A DNA stretch of 64,000 nt from Ampelocalamus luodianensis. Its lineage: Eukaryota; Streptophyta; Magnoliopsida; Poales; Poaceae. Each line of letters opens with the position of its first letter. Within the stretch, counting starts at the first letter, position 1. The notes beneath the pieces are model-generated. The model ran no database searches. It saw only the letters and a list, made by a program, of their open reading frames with translations, and was not told the DNA's origin. Positions 1 through 10,571 of the stretch are shown here, in pieces. Made by a program: the position numbers and the translations under genes. The DNA is taken from positions 32,208,165 to 32,272,164 of the forward strand of contig CM070639.1 in NCBI GenBank assembly GCA_036346255.1. The letters run 5' to 3'.

Positions 1-890
1 TTAGTATCTGTTCCCACCCCAACTTTCGGTTGAATTCTCTAGCTTTTACTCACCTACCTCGTTCTTGTATGCGATAGATGGGCAACTGGTATTTGGTCAA
101 GGAGACGCGTCCGGAGTACGTGGCGGGTATCCCGCACTGCTGCGAGATATGATGTGGCGCGCCAACTTCACCTACTAACCAGAGTATGCCATCTACTGTC
201 GGGACTAGGGATTGGGAATGGAAGAGTATTGATGCGTGGTCAACGTCATCGCAAGACAAGTGACCGACAGTATTCTGTACAACTTCCGTGTTCACGCCAC
301 CTCCGAAGCCATGACATTCAGGAAGCTGCCAGTAGGGTTATGAGTCAACTTCGTCATGACTTGACGGAATTGTCTCAACCACCCTACGACCATTTTCCAC
401 AAAGAGGTCATGAAGCGGACATAAACACGTTCGTTGAGATTCAGTTTTGAGAAGACCCTCAAGTACGTTAGTTGGCGAGATTGGTCCGTATCATGGACCA
501 AGTTCATCGCTGCAATCTGTTTGAGCTGTCGGAAACTCGGCGCCGTCTCAAGGAGGCCTAGGAGTACCTCAGGATTGAGGTTAGCATGAATCGCCTTCCT
601 CGCAATGTGCTTTTTAGCGCCAATGAGACCTCCCCAGCTACTGCGAAACCACCCGAGTTTCGACTTTCGGAAGTGGCAAGGCCAGTGCCTGTCTATGGAC
701 TACACCGCCAAGTCCGCATGACAGCCGAATTTCCTCGCAATCGGAGGCCTGATCCTCTCGAAGGTCATGTTTCTTTATTAGGATCTCCGAGGCGTCTCTT
801 CAACCCTTTGTCTCCATCGACACCGGATCACCCGAGCTCATCTTCGGACGAGTTCCTGTGAACTTCAACAGAGATGATTACATTTAGTGT
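1..890 (+). pseudogene. Decayed pre-gag accessory ORF of Tekay-1, left end outside window
   Basis: No known function is recognised. The best open piece is 586-861 (about 91 codons). Translated pieces in several frames match, in order, the ORF upstream of gag in Tekay-3 (43,413-44,305, minus). Shared blocks are LVFGQGD near 85, RDMMWR near 150, VNVIAR near 240, LSQPPYDHFP near 375, and NETSPA followed by RL.EVA and LLGSPRRL in 586-861. The order of blocks is conserved while the frame changes repeatedly, so this is a broken copy of a protein of roughly 290 residues. It lies where the leader-gag region of a Tekay-type element would be. No transmembrane segment or catalytic motif was seen. The relationship to Tekay-3 is seen directly; that it was once a functional protein is inference. 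Confidence 0.6.
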
Positions 891-1070
891 GTGGAAACTA
901 CCGTGGATGTCATATCCAGAAATAGCCGTCCTTTGGAAGGTGTAATGGGATAGCACTGCTCGATTGGGTATGTTGTGCAAGACTCTGTTGTGGGCAGTAA
1001 GCTCTTCCTTCCTCAGTCAACTGAAAAGGATGTTATAGTGTCCAAAACTAATGGGTGCTTTGTAATTTGT
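891..1070 (+). other. Internal deletion junction, accessory ORF joined to integrase
   Basis: Upstream is the accessory ORF; downstream, from about 1,071, is integrase core sequence. The gag, protease, reverse transcriptase and RNase H regions that belong between them (about 3-4 kb in Tekay-3) are absent. The 180 bp between are not recognised. The exact breakpoint cannot be placed by eye. Confidence 0.5.
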
Positions 1071-2206
1071 GTACCATTCGGGTTGTCTTTGATAGGCTGA
1101 CTTGAGTGGCACATTTCCTTTCCTTTACATCCATGGGCATCCCGCATGCTTATTGCCTCAATCTTCCATGGCCGAAAACGGCCATAATCCCTCTAACAAA
1201 CTAGTCATGAGAGGATGACTCGTATAGCTAGTTATCGCCAAGGTTTCATTCGTTAGTGGAGTAACCAGACAAATTGCTCCACCAACCGAGAACAGCCACT
1301 GGTCCTCTATGAAGCTAGCTACGGAGGGATGACTCAGATAGCTAGTTAGCAGTCGAGATCCTGTTATTGGCGAAATTAACCAGACAAATCGCTCCACCAG
1401 CTAACAACGGCCTTGCACCACCAACCATAGAATCAAGAAAGATCTCTCAGTTTGTCAATCCTTGTTATATCTGGACCTGGTAAGTTTTCCTGTGTCGACT
1501 AAAAGTGGCACATTTTCTACCAGGTAAGAACCAAGATTCGTACCGGTCACTTGGCTGAGCTTTATGTCTCAAGGATCGTAAGCTTGCAAGGTACCGATGA
1601 TGATCATTTCAGATCGTGGTTCTCTATTCACTTCTTAATTTTGGCATAGTCTGCAAGAGGCTATGGGAACTCATCTTTCTTCCAACTCAGCTTATCATTC
1701 TCAACCTGATGGCCAGACGGAATGAGTCAACCAAGTTTTTGGAAGACGTGCTCGGTGCTTGCGTTCTCTCCTATGGTAAGAATTGGGAGAAATGCTTGTC
1801 ATTCGCCATGTTTTCATACAACAATAGCTTCCAAGCCAGTCTCGGCATGGCACCATTTCAGGACTTATACGAGAGAAGGTGTAGAACCCTGTTGAATTGG
1901 TCTGAGACCGGTGAAAGACCTTTCTTTGGCTCGGACTCGATTAATGAGGCCGAAAGTCAAGTTCAGCTTATTCGAGATCGATTGCGCACGGCTCAATCAA
2001 GGCAAAAAAGCTATGCGGATCGTCGTAGTCGTGAATTGAGCTTCGAGCCCAATGACTTCGTTTATCTCAAGGTTTCTCCAAGGGCCACCAACATTTTGGT
2101 GTCAAGGGCGTTGGCTCCTCGGCATGTTGGGCCTTATCACATCATCGAGAAAGTGGAGCTGTTGTATACAACTTGGATTTGCTACTACAATTGAGGGGTA
2201 CATGAT
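1071..2206 (+). pseudogene. Tekay-1 integrase core, disrupted
   Basis: Gypsy integrase of the chromovirus type. A DRLT/VAHFL block is readable near 1,085-1,110 and again near 1,495-1,520, with about 380 bp of foreign or duplicated DNA between. Downstream come AELYVSRIVSL (1,555), a frameshifted SDRG block holding the second catalytic Asp (1,610), a YHP..DGQTE-like block with the catalytic Glu mutated or frameshifted (1,690-1,725), then LEDVLGACVLSYGKNWEKCL and the conserved ALYGR-type block (1,870, here DLYERRCRTLLNW). The longest open piece is 1,616-2,194. The N-terminal HHCC zinc domain is missing because of the upstream deletion. The frame continues into a chromodomain, as expected for this lineage. 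It is clearly non-functional. Confidence 0.8.
1181..1408. repeat. Two-copy tandem repeat, unit 114 bp, within integrase
   Basis: Units 1,181-1,294 and 1,295-1,408 share GAtGACTC..ATAGCTAGTTA, a CCAGACAAAT.GCTCCACCA block and flanking GGCC. The unit is a multiple of three. On the minus strand 1,158-1,397 it forms a 79-codon open frame whose two halves align (LTSYLSHP against ITSYTSHP, EDQWLFS against EGLWPFS). The origin is unknown. It interrupts the integrase between two copies of the same VAHFL-coding motif. Confidence 0.6.
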
Positions 2207-2461
2207 GTGTTCCATGTGTCCCATTTGAATAAGTGTCTTCGTGTTCCGACCGAGGAAACTCCGTTGGAAACTCTCGATGTGCAGAAAGATTTGACCTACC
2301 GCGAGCATCCTGTTCGTATTCTGGAAGGATCTGAACGAAGAACAAAGAATCGCGCCATCAATTTCCTTAAAGTTCAGTGGTCAAATCATTCCGAGGATGA
2401 GGCAACTTGGGAGCGAGAAGATCGTCTTCGTGCGGACTACCCGTCTTTCTTCTCCGAGTGA
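2207..2461 (+). CDS. Tekay-1 integrase C-terminus with chromodomain (fragment)
   Basis: This 84-codon open stretch begins with FHVSHLNKCLRVP, the end of the integrase C-terminal domain. It continues through YREHPVRILEGSERRTKNR into a chromodomain block NFLKVQWSNHSEDEATWER near residues 54-72, and stops at 2,459-2,461. The SNHSEDEATWE signature is typical of Tekay/Del chromoviruses, where the domain is thought to guide integration toward particular chromatin (family knowledge). The ATG at 2,207 is internal to the polyprotein and is not a native start. The stop lies 27 bp before a polypurine tract, so this is the true 3' end of pol. Confidence 0.8.
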   Translation: MFHVSHLNKCLRVPTEETPLETLDVQKDLTYREHPVRILEGSERRTKNRAINFLKVQWSNHSEDEATWEREDRLRADYPSFFSE

Positions 2462-2487
2462 ACGAAATCTCGGGGCGAGATTCCTGT

Positions 2488-2498
2488 AAGGGGGGAGA
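2488..2498 (+). other. Polypurine tract of Tekay-1
   Basis: AAGGGGGGAGA lies immediately before an LTR that starts TGTAACATCCC at 2,501. It would prime plus-strand DNA synthesis. The same arrangement is seen in Tekay-2 at 49,829-49,842. Confidence 0.85.
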
Positions 2499-5400
2499 TT
2501 TGTAACATCCCAAGTTTAGGCTTGTGTTTAAAATATAAGAAAATGTGTAGAAATTAAATAAATTTCTTACACCTTGTATTTTCTGTATGTTCTGAAAGAT
2601 TCTTGTAAAAGAATTATGGGAATACAAAGTCACGAGTCTGTTTGACCTAAACCTTGCCCATCCAAAAACTTTCTTGTCAAATCTTGTGATCATTCCTTCG
2701 GAATATTTTTTCCCAAGTTCTAGGGATGGTGTGTGACCCCTCTGAACAATTTCACAATTTTTAGAAATTGTTTGAATATATTTGGAGGTTAGTCAAACCA
2801 TCGACTATTAGTCAAACCCTAGCTCAAGACTTGCAAAGTTTTTGGAGGAAAATTCACTTCATGGAAACCTCTAAAAATTTTATCCAAGGTCAATATCTAT
2901 GTGGGCATACTCGTGTAAAAATTTCAGAATTTTTGGAGTTAGTATGCCACCTCTAGTAAATCTTCAAAGTTTTCAGCGTGCTTTTGAACCTCAGTCTCTA
3001 CCCCTGTAGTACCAACGCTCAAAACGGAAGTACCGTGCGTTTAGGGATGCATCGTTTTAACCGTTGGATTAGATCCAACCGCGCGTGCCTTACCCTTCGT
3101 CTCGTCATTTCGCCAAACGGAAGTACCGTCGTGTTCCAAACGGAAGTTCCGCCCCCGCGTACTTCCGGTTCCGCTGAGCGAGCGCGCCACCGTTAGATCT
3201 TAATCGGGCCGCCAGATTGATTCAAACGTTTTAAAGCCGCTGAACGTGAGATTCAACCCGCCGCTCATTCCCAATCCGACCGTGCGGTACCTTTCTTTTC
3301 TCCTTTGAAGTACCGCCTCAAGCGGTAGTACCGCTTGTTTCCCGATAGTTCGGGCTCGAAATCGGTGCGCGCTTCCAACCGTTAGATCGTAATCTAACGT
3401 TCCGGATCTCGTGGGACCTCTCTGAGCCCGGTCATCATCATTTTCGCACGCATGTGTGTGTGTGCCAGAGCCATGGTAGTGTGGAGCAGTGCCTTGTCAC
3501 TTCCTTAGTCCTCTAAATGGTTATTTTCTGCCAAACATTAATTGTGCGCCAGAGCTTTGCCCCAAAGTCTCCCTTTTACCTGCCTCCATCTTTTCAAGTA
3601 CACCCTTGGCAGGGACTTTTGGACCCAGTGCACCCATGGGGCTCTGCCATTGCTTCTTCTTTGCTCTCCAGCTATTCAAGTCCCCTGAGCTCCTCCTTAA
3701 CTTCTTTTCGACACCACTTTGCAACCCTAGATTCTCTCCCTGTTGCTTGAGCTCAAACACCCAAGAGCCATTGCTGGACCTTGGAGCTCCTCGAGGACAT
3801 CCGGGTTCCATTGGTTCAAATTGCAATCTTGGCGTGTCAACTTGTTCACCTGGTGAAAAGCATCTAGGCCCCTAAAAATTGGTTTCGGTAATTAATGATA
3901 ATATATGAATATGAGACTTATTGGTTTGTTGTGTATTTACAAGGTTAAGTTTCATTGGAGAAATAATCGTGAAGAGGCATGCTAAAGAACTTATGAAGAT
4001 CAAATATGGTTCATGGATGAGGTACAAGTGGTTTTTTAAATTATTTCTCTTTTTATCGGTATTTGGAGAAATGGTTGGAAGACCGGATTATAGGTTAAAT
4101 GCCGTACTATTAAGAGGGATCATGACTAGTAGCTTGATGGCATGGTCTTGTGCTTTATGGATCAATCTAGGATCATGCATGCATTTGGATTCCTTTTTCC
4201 TTTGCCAAGCCTGCGTTTGTCAGGATGATCGGTAGTACCGGCGTTTGCTGTGCGGTACTACCGCTCAATGGTATGACCGGGCCTGTAGTGCGGTATTACC
4301 GCACCCCGGTTGTTCCGTTTGTTACTTGGCAGTATATTTTTTTCCAGAGAGGCGTTTTTTCTAATCTGGTGCAAAACCCTCAGTGCGGTAGTTGTAACAT
4401 CCCATCTTTGGACTTGTGTTTCAAATGTAAGAAAATCAGTAGAAATTAAAACTTTTCTTACATCATGTATTTCCTGTAGGCTTTGAACATTTGTTGTAAG
4501 GAGTTATGGAAATACAATGTCACAAGTCTATTTGATCCAAACTTTGATATTCCAAAAACAATCTTGTCAGATTTTGTGATCATCTTTGGGAAATATCTTT
4601 CCTAGGTTTCTGTGATGGTATGTGACCCCTCTGAAAAATTTCACAATTTTTAGAAATTGTTTGAATATTTTTAGAGGCAGTCAAACCTGTTTGAATTCCA
4701 GTCAGACATTAAAATAGAGCCTTGCAGAATTTTTGGAGATTTATTCATAGCATAAAAACCTCTGGAAATTTTACACAAGGTTAATATCTGAGTTAGCAAG
4801 CTCCTGTAAAAATTTCATAATTTTTGGAGTTGTTTTGCTACCTCAAATAAATCCTTCAAAGTCTCTGTTCTAATTTAGAAGTCAAACCTGTTTTCACTGT
4901 GCTTTGGGTTTGAGTCAGACTCGGGCTCGAGCCAATTGACTCGGTCCAGTCAACTAACTGCACCGAGCCTCTCTTTAAAAACGCGCGTCCATTCTCAACC
5001 GTTAGATCTCGATCGCGCGACCCTCGTGCGTGTAACCATTCGGACCTTCCGGTTGCTTAAATGAATGTCGACCGTTAGATCTCCATCCAACCGTCGAGAT
5101 CCTCCGAAACTTTCGGACCCTCCGTTGTTGGTTTGAACTCGAGCCGTTGGATTAAGATCCAATGCTCACTTTGTTCTCTGTAAACCGCTTATGCGGCGTG
5201 GGGCACCGAACTGCTCATTTCTAATCCTAGGCTCGCAATCTTTTCATTGTGTTTTAAAGCCCGAGGCGTGGCGCTATCTCACCGTCCGATGAATCGTGGG
5301 GCTCTGGGACGCCCGAGCCTTTCTCGCTGGTCATCTTCAACCTCCGCCGTGCGAGCACAAGTGTAGGAGATGGCGTGTCTTGTCATGCTCCCTCTGATCG

Positions 5401-5548
5401 CCTAGCCGACGCTTAGGGGTGTGGAGACACTGAGCCATGCCATACCCTAATGCACGTCTACCACCCTTTTTCCTTATCGGCCGCACCTTGTGCTCTGTGC
5501 TTTGCCGCTCGAAAAGTTTGTGGTGCAAACCCTAATGCCTCCAAGGCC

Positions 5549-5556
5549 TTATAAGC
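5549..5556 (+). promoter_or_regulatory. Putative TATA box of the solo LTR
   Basis: TTATAAGC lies downstream of CCGTTAGATC-type modules (4,990-5,160). The position within the LTR is similar to the TATA-like sites of Tekay-2. Transcription from here is inference. Confidence 0.4.
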
Positions 5557-6946
5557 ACCCAAATCACTTCCTAGTATTTCTTTAGACCACCTTCAAGCTC
5601 CATTTACAGTATTGGAGCTTAACACCTCAAGAATGGCAAGTTGCCATTGTTGACCCGAAAAGCTCCAGTGGTGTTCTTGGTGTTCCAGTGGTTCTCCTTC
5701 AAGTTTCTTTGCCCTATCCTTATCTATTTACTATCTTGAACATTTCCCCTCACTTAATTTTGGATTTGATTCTCAGGAATTGTCCAATTTGGGGTTTGTT
5801 CAAATTCGGCCGAAATTGGTCATCTTCTTCCTCAGCTCAGGTGAGTGCTCCATTTTCTAATTACTTGCTCATGTAGCTTCTATGGGCCTTAATGAAGCTA
5901 TATTGATGTTTGGAAATCACTCATTTGGCTCAGGGTGTCATTTTTGATCTTTCTTCTTCATGTCCGGCGAGCTTCCACCGTGATCAAGCATCTCCGGCCA
6001 TCTTTGCAGCTCCTCTTCATCAAGGTAGCTTCTTATTAGTCCTTAGAAGCTCTGGCACCTGCTTCCTTGGACTGCAGCGGAGCTCTTTTGCCATTTTTGT
6101 GCTAAGCAGTAATAGCTCCCTTTTTCATTTTCCAGCTAACCGGCGTTCTAGTCCCTCACCGCCGGCGAGAATGCCACCATTAGGTCCGTAGTGCTATTGC
6201 GATTCCATTTTAGTGCTTGGTCGGCGCCATGCCGTTGTCGCCGCGACGAGCCGTTGAAGTCGCCGATTTTGCCGCGAAACTCCGTTGGTCTATCCGATTA
6301 GGACATATTAATTACACGGTGATTGCCAATCATTAGTTAATTAATTGTGTCTTAACCTTTGTCGTTGAGCCACTGACCAGTGGGCCCAACATCCTTAAAT
6401 CACCCTCTGGCTCAATCCCGCGCTGTTCCGACATCATTAATGCTTAATCATAGATTAATTAATGTGTCGGCATTTAATCGCTGTCGGAATTTACCTCTGG
6501 GTCGCTGACTTGTGGGCCCAGGGGGTTAAAATCCAAATCTAGGGGTCATTAGTGTCTATTTAATGTTAATCATTAATGGCATTAACTCTGTCCTAAACCG
6601 CCACTCTTAGTCGCTGACAAGTGGGCTAAAGCAGACCGCGTGCACGTGGGTTAATCGTTCGCGTTGTGACTCAAGGTCACCGACATGCGCGCCCCACGTG
6701 TCAAGATCTCTTTTGAACTTCGATCTTTAGCCACCGCTTGTTTTTAGATCCGCGCCCGCATCTTTGTATGCGTTCGACCTCCGATGCCTTGATCATTCTC
6801 GACCGTCGATCTTGCGATCAACGGCTGAGATCGTGTATGCAATCGGACCTTCCGACCGTTGGTGCGCTCTGGACCGTCCATCTGCAGATCTGCGGCTGGG
6901 ATTGGCCCAAGCAACCGCACCGTCCGGTTGCATACACTTGTGTGCG

Positions 6947-6968
6947 CCGTTGGATCGTGATCCAACGG
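6947..6968. repeat. Perfect inverted repeat CCGTTGGATC / GATCCAACGG
   Basis: A 10-bp perfect inverted repeat with a 2-bp spacer sits in the solo LTR. It is the cleanest example of a module that recurs in all Tekay LTRs here, often beside GCATACAC and CCGATTG motifs. Confidence 0.8.
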
Positions 6969-8141
6969 TGGGCTCCGATTAGGTTTCGCGCGCGTGCGCT
7001 GTTTTCGGCGCGCGTGAGCCGTAGGATTTTAGATCAAGGGTGGATAAGTGTCCACGTCTTATTCTATTGTTTGAGTTTGTCTGTATTTCGGTAAGTAGTT
7101 ACTTAACAACTGAAAATGATATAAAAACTTTAGAAACTCATAACTAATTCATTTTAACTGCTTTTTAGATAATTCCAACTGTAATAAATTGTGTTATCAC
7201 TTAAGTTTATTATAAAAATGGATTTAAGCATATTCCAGTAGCAGAAAATTGTATAACTAGAAATAACTTGATTTCTGTCACTTTGAATATTCCAGAAATG
7301 GATTTAACCTTGTAAAATGCATATCTTTTCTCAGATAAACCAATTTGTGCAAAATAAATTTTGTTAAATTCATCTGTTAGTGTACTTTCATATGGAATAA
7401 GATTTGAGCATGTTCATAATTCTGTAAAATGACTTGCATTAGATTTACAACTTAGAAAAATCATAAGTAAATGTGTATAACTCCAAATTTAGTAAATTCA
7501 ACTTTGCTGTCATTAGGATGTTATAATCTAACTGCTATAAAAATTTCAGACCTTAGATCATTGTAGAAAATTTTACCATGAACAGTACTATTAATTAATT
7601 AGGTTGTTGATGAGGCTGAGAAAGGGTATTTTGCCCATATCTTTTGCATGTTAAGTCCAAATTGCATAATTCTTGTTCCTATCACTATATAAAATCATTC
7701 CCTAGCTGTTGTGTAAATTTTATTAGATTTGGTTGTGTCTTACTGTTGGAGTTTATTTGGTGTTCTTCGTTCTTATTTGCTTATCGCCTTTTCGCGTTAT
7801 GTTCCGAAGATAATTTTATTGCTGATATTGAGCCACAAAGACCATCGATCCTCGCACTCCAGCAAGGCAAGCAGATGTAGCATTCATTTGATTATATTGT
7901 TCCTACTATTTTCAAATTCTAATATATTGCTTGCAAATTCTATGTATGCATTGCTATGTTGTTTTAAACTATTGTCGATAGTTGGCCCAGTAGTTGCATA
8001 ATCAGTAGGAAATATTTGATCCTCTACTACTGAGCCTAGGATTACTTGCTGTGATTTTGGGTTCGCTGGATGGACCCTTGTCACTTAGTAGGTTACGTGT
8101 CATTATGTTTAGCCATGCTTAGCTATCGGTAGAAATGGGCG

Positions 8142-8161
8142 GTTATCGACTCGTCGATAAC
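8142..8161 (+). promoter_or_regulatory. Conserved RNA hairpin candidate in the solo LTR
   Basis: GTTATCGAC and GTCGATAAC form a perfect 9-bp stem with a 2-nt loop. The hairpin lies in a conserved context (CGGTAGAAAT upstream, TGATCAC downstream). Equivalent hairpins occur at 21,670, 29,001 and 52,762, with wobble-compatible changes. Confidence 0.6.
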
Positions 8162-8719
8162 TTTGATCACACATACTGTTATAATATGTATATTTCAGCC
8201 TTGTGCTTTGTCTAAATTGCAAAACTAAAACTGAAAATAAAAACAATTTAGACTTGGGCACAATGGTAGGATGGTGTGATCTTTTGGGTGTGAATGGAAT
8301 GGTGCCCGGGTCAATTAAGGACCGAACTACTTGTGAGTATCTCATATCCGAGCATTACAAAGGCGTGCTAACCACACTAGAGGGATATGGACCTCTCTAA
8401 GCTGAGTACTTTGGGCTGTGTTAATTAATGAGTCGCGTGGTGGGTTGCATATTTGATTCTATGCAACATGGACACGCTTGTAGGAGAGGAACACCCGTCG
8501 AGGCGGTGTGTCTCGCTCCACGATGGGTCCTTGTGACCCATATTTCGTCGGCAGATCACTAAGGATTAACCCCATACGTGCGTCTCTTGATTAGCATATT
8601 CCATTGGAAAGGGTTCAGAGGACTTAGCCGCGTCGCATACCAAAGGAAGTGTGCTTAATAACTTGGCAAAAGGTGGTCTGAAGTGTGGGTACATTGGTAC
8701 ACCCCTGCAGGGATTAAAA

Positions 8720-8731
8720 CTATTCGAATAG
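8720..8731. promoter_or_regulatory. CTATTCGAATAG palindrome in the solo LTR
   Basis: This 12-bp perfect palindrome follows a conserved ACACCCCTGCAGGG block and precedes CCTAGGTTATGGACACGC. The block and palindrome recur in the Tekay-1 and Tekay-2 LTRs and, imperfectly, in Tekay-3. Confidence 0.6.
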
Positions 8732-9496
8732 CCTCGTCCTAGGTTATGGACACGCTTGGATAAGCTTTTCAAGAGTTAGACTACAACCTTTTAAAATTAA
8801 AACTTGATGGGTGGTGTGAATCAGGGATTCACGCTATTTGTGGTGGCTAATGGGTTAGTCGCTTCCAGGTGGTTACCTTTAAATATTGTTAATCGCTGTT
8901 ATTTCAATAAGTAAAACTGATTTGTTAAATTGCTTTCAACCTATTACGTTATTGCAAATGAAACTTGCTTTGTGCGTCCAAAGAACCATATAACCATATT
9001 CCTTTGATACAGCTTTCATGTAGCTATGTATAGACTTGCTACTCGTAAGTCTTGCGAGTACATTTTTGTACTCACCTGCATTGCTTGTATTGTGCAGAGG
9101 AAGATAGTGAGTCCGATGGACCTCACTTTTGTGAGTTGTGTTGTGGCGCTTAAGGGCGATTAGCTTGGCGGCCTTGGCCGGTTGCCTGTGGTGTTATGTG
9201 GCTAACCGGTCGTCTTTTGGTTTAAGCCATCTTATGGCAACTTTTGCTTCCGCTGTTACTTATTTAATACTTGTGTCATTTGGCCGGTCGGCTGTGTTGT
9301 AATAACTTATATTATGTATGTCTTTTGGTAGACCTGTTATATTCTGTTGTATGGAAATGATGCATGCTTTGATTTGATGTATGTGTGCTGCTTGTTCTGG
9401 GAGGCACATGTTCATCGAGACGCGGATTATTCTATTTGTGATACTAGAACCAATGGAAGGTTAAGTATTACAAGTTTAATAAACCGAGGTCTCACA

Positions 9497-9830
9497 GTAG
9501 TACCGCAAGTATTCGCACCGTATGACCGGACTACGCTAGTACCGTAGTTCTTGAGCGGAACTACCGCAACCCGGTTGTTCTGAATGTTACTTGGCGGTAT
9601 GTTTTTTCCAGTACGCACCTATTTTGATTCTCTTGGGAACGTTAGTACCGCACTTACTTTGCGGTATGACGCGCTCGCGTAGTACCGCGAGTCGCTTATG
9701 TAGTAGTTAGCAGTGATGAAAACGGCTATGTCGAGCATTTAATGCCACCGTTATAGCCGCTATGGCTTGTAGTTGGAGATGTGCGGTAGTACCGCTCGGT
9801 ACATAGCGTAGTACCGCATATGGCCCTAAA
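9497..9830 (+). repeat. CGGTAGTACCG dyad array upstream of the Copia-1 TATA box
   Basis: About eight imperfect copies of CGGTA(G/C)TACCG lie in 330 bp, with further copies at 4,228-4,392 on the other side of the inserted solo LTR. The array ends about 45 bp before the TATA box. The same array, shortened, is in the 3' LTR at 18,985-19,165. Confidence 0.8.
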
Positions 9831-9874
9831 AGCTGATTTTTTGCTCTCCAACGGTTATAATTGTTGGTGGGTGG

Positions 9875-9883
9875 TATAAATAC
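9875..9883 (+). promoter_or_regulatory. TATA box, Copia-1 5' LTR
   Basis: TATAAATAC in the context GGTGGTATAAATACACCCC is conserved in the 3' LTR at 19,220-19,228. Copia-2 has a TATAAGTACCCACC counterpart. This is the likely start region of the genomic RNA. Confidence 0.7.
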
Positions 9884-10514
9884 ACCCCACCGCCAAGGAC
9901 GTGGTGCTAGACCTCATTTAACATCCTTAGTGCCTTGTGCATTCATTCAACTCCTCAAACTCACTTGTACACTCTTTGAGAGGTTGTTGAGCTCATTCAA
10001 GTGCATTCATTATTCTAGTTGATCCTCTTGCACTTGAGTGTCGTCAAGCGAAGGTCATCGATTTGTTACTCTTGGAGTTTTACCGAACTCCTAGACGGCT
10101 TGACGGAGATTGCACGGTGATCTCTTCAAGAAGATTGTGAAGAGGCCCGGTGCCAAGATTGTGAGTGGTTCGGTGTTCACCATCTCCGGAGTGGAGGAAG
10201 AACAACCAATAGTGATCGAGGAAAGGCTTAATTGGTGGAGCCGGCTTGATTTTTTCAAGCTCCCTCAACGTGGACTAGTGGAGATCGGCAAGTCTTCGAC
10301 ACCACGGGAAAAATCTCATTGTCTCACTTGTGGTTATTTATTGTCTTTACTTATTCCGCACTTATAATTCAAGCATTATCTTGTATTGTCATTAGCTCCT
10401 CATGGTGTTAGAAAGTATTTGCTAGAACCTTTTAGCTCTAAGTTTAATTTGGTCGATAAAATTTAGAAACCTCCTATTCACCCTCCTCTAGTCGGTTATC
10501 CTTGATCCTACAAG

Positions 10515-10526
10515 TGGTATCAAAGC
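10515..10526 (+). other. Primer binding site, Copia-1
   Basis: TGGTATCAAAGC starts 3 nt after the LTR end. It resembles the initiator-methionine tRNA 3'-end complement used by most plant Copia elements, with AAGC instead of AGAGC. Confidence 0.85.
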
Positions 10527-10571
10527 AAGGTCTCTCAATTTGATTAGACTTTACTGTCTAAGAGAGAAAGG

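Larger units (their letters stand above)
4393..9496 (+). mobile_element. Tekay-family solo LTR, 5.1 kb
   Basis: A single complete LTR, TGTAACATCCC...GTCTCACA, is flanked by GTAGT at 4,388-4,392 and 9,497-9,501. It contains no gag or pol sequence. Its 5' end matches the starts of Tekay-1 (2,501) and Tekay-4 (60,887). Its 3' half (8,000-9,300) aligns with 21,540-22,780 of Tekay-1 and 28,860-30,130 of Tekay-2. The structure is the expected product of recombination between the two LTRs of one element. It interrupts a CGGTAGTACCG dyad of Copia-1. The 5.1 kb contain no gene that I can support. Confidence 0.9.
3854..10512 (+). repeat. Copia-1 5' LTR, split by a solo LTR
   Basis: The LTR pieces are 3,854-4,392 and 9,502-10,512, about 1.55 kb in total. 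The LTR starts TGAAAAGCATCTAGGCCCC and ends GATCCTACA just before the PBS. The U3 part is packed with CGGTAGTACCG-type dyads. A ~165-bp stretch around CCCGGTTGTTC...TTACTTGGC is duplicated (4,297 and 9,568). The 3' LTR (18,582-19,859) lacks about 270 bp of this dyad-rich region. No gene lies in the LTR. Confidence 0.85.

Noticed and set aside
10515..10526. tRNA-like sequence
   Set aside because: Only the 12 nt complementary to a tRNA 3' end are present at this and the other PBS sites; no tRNA cloverleaf was found.
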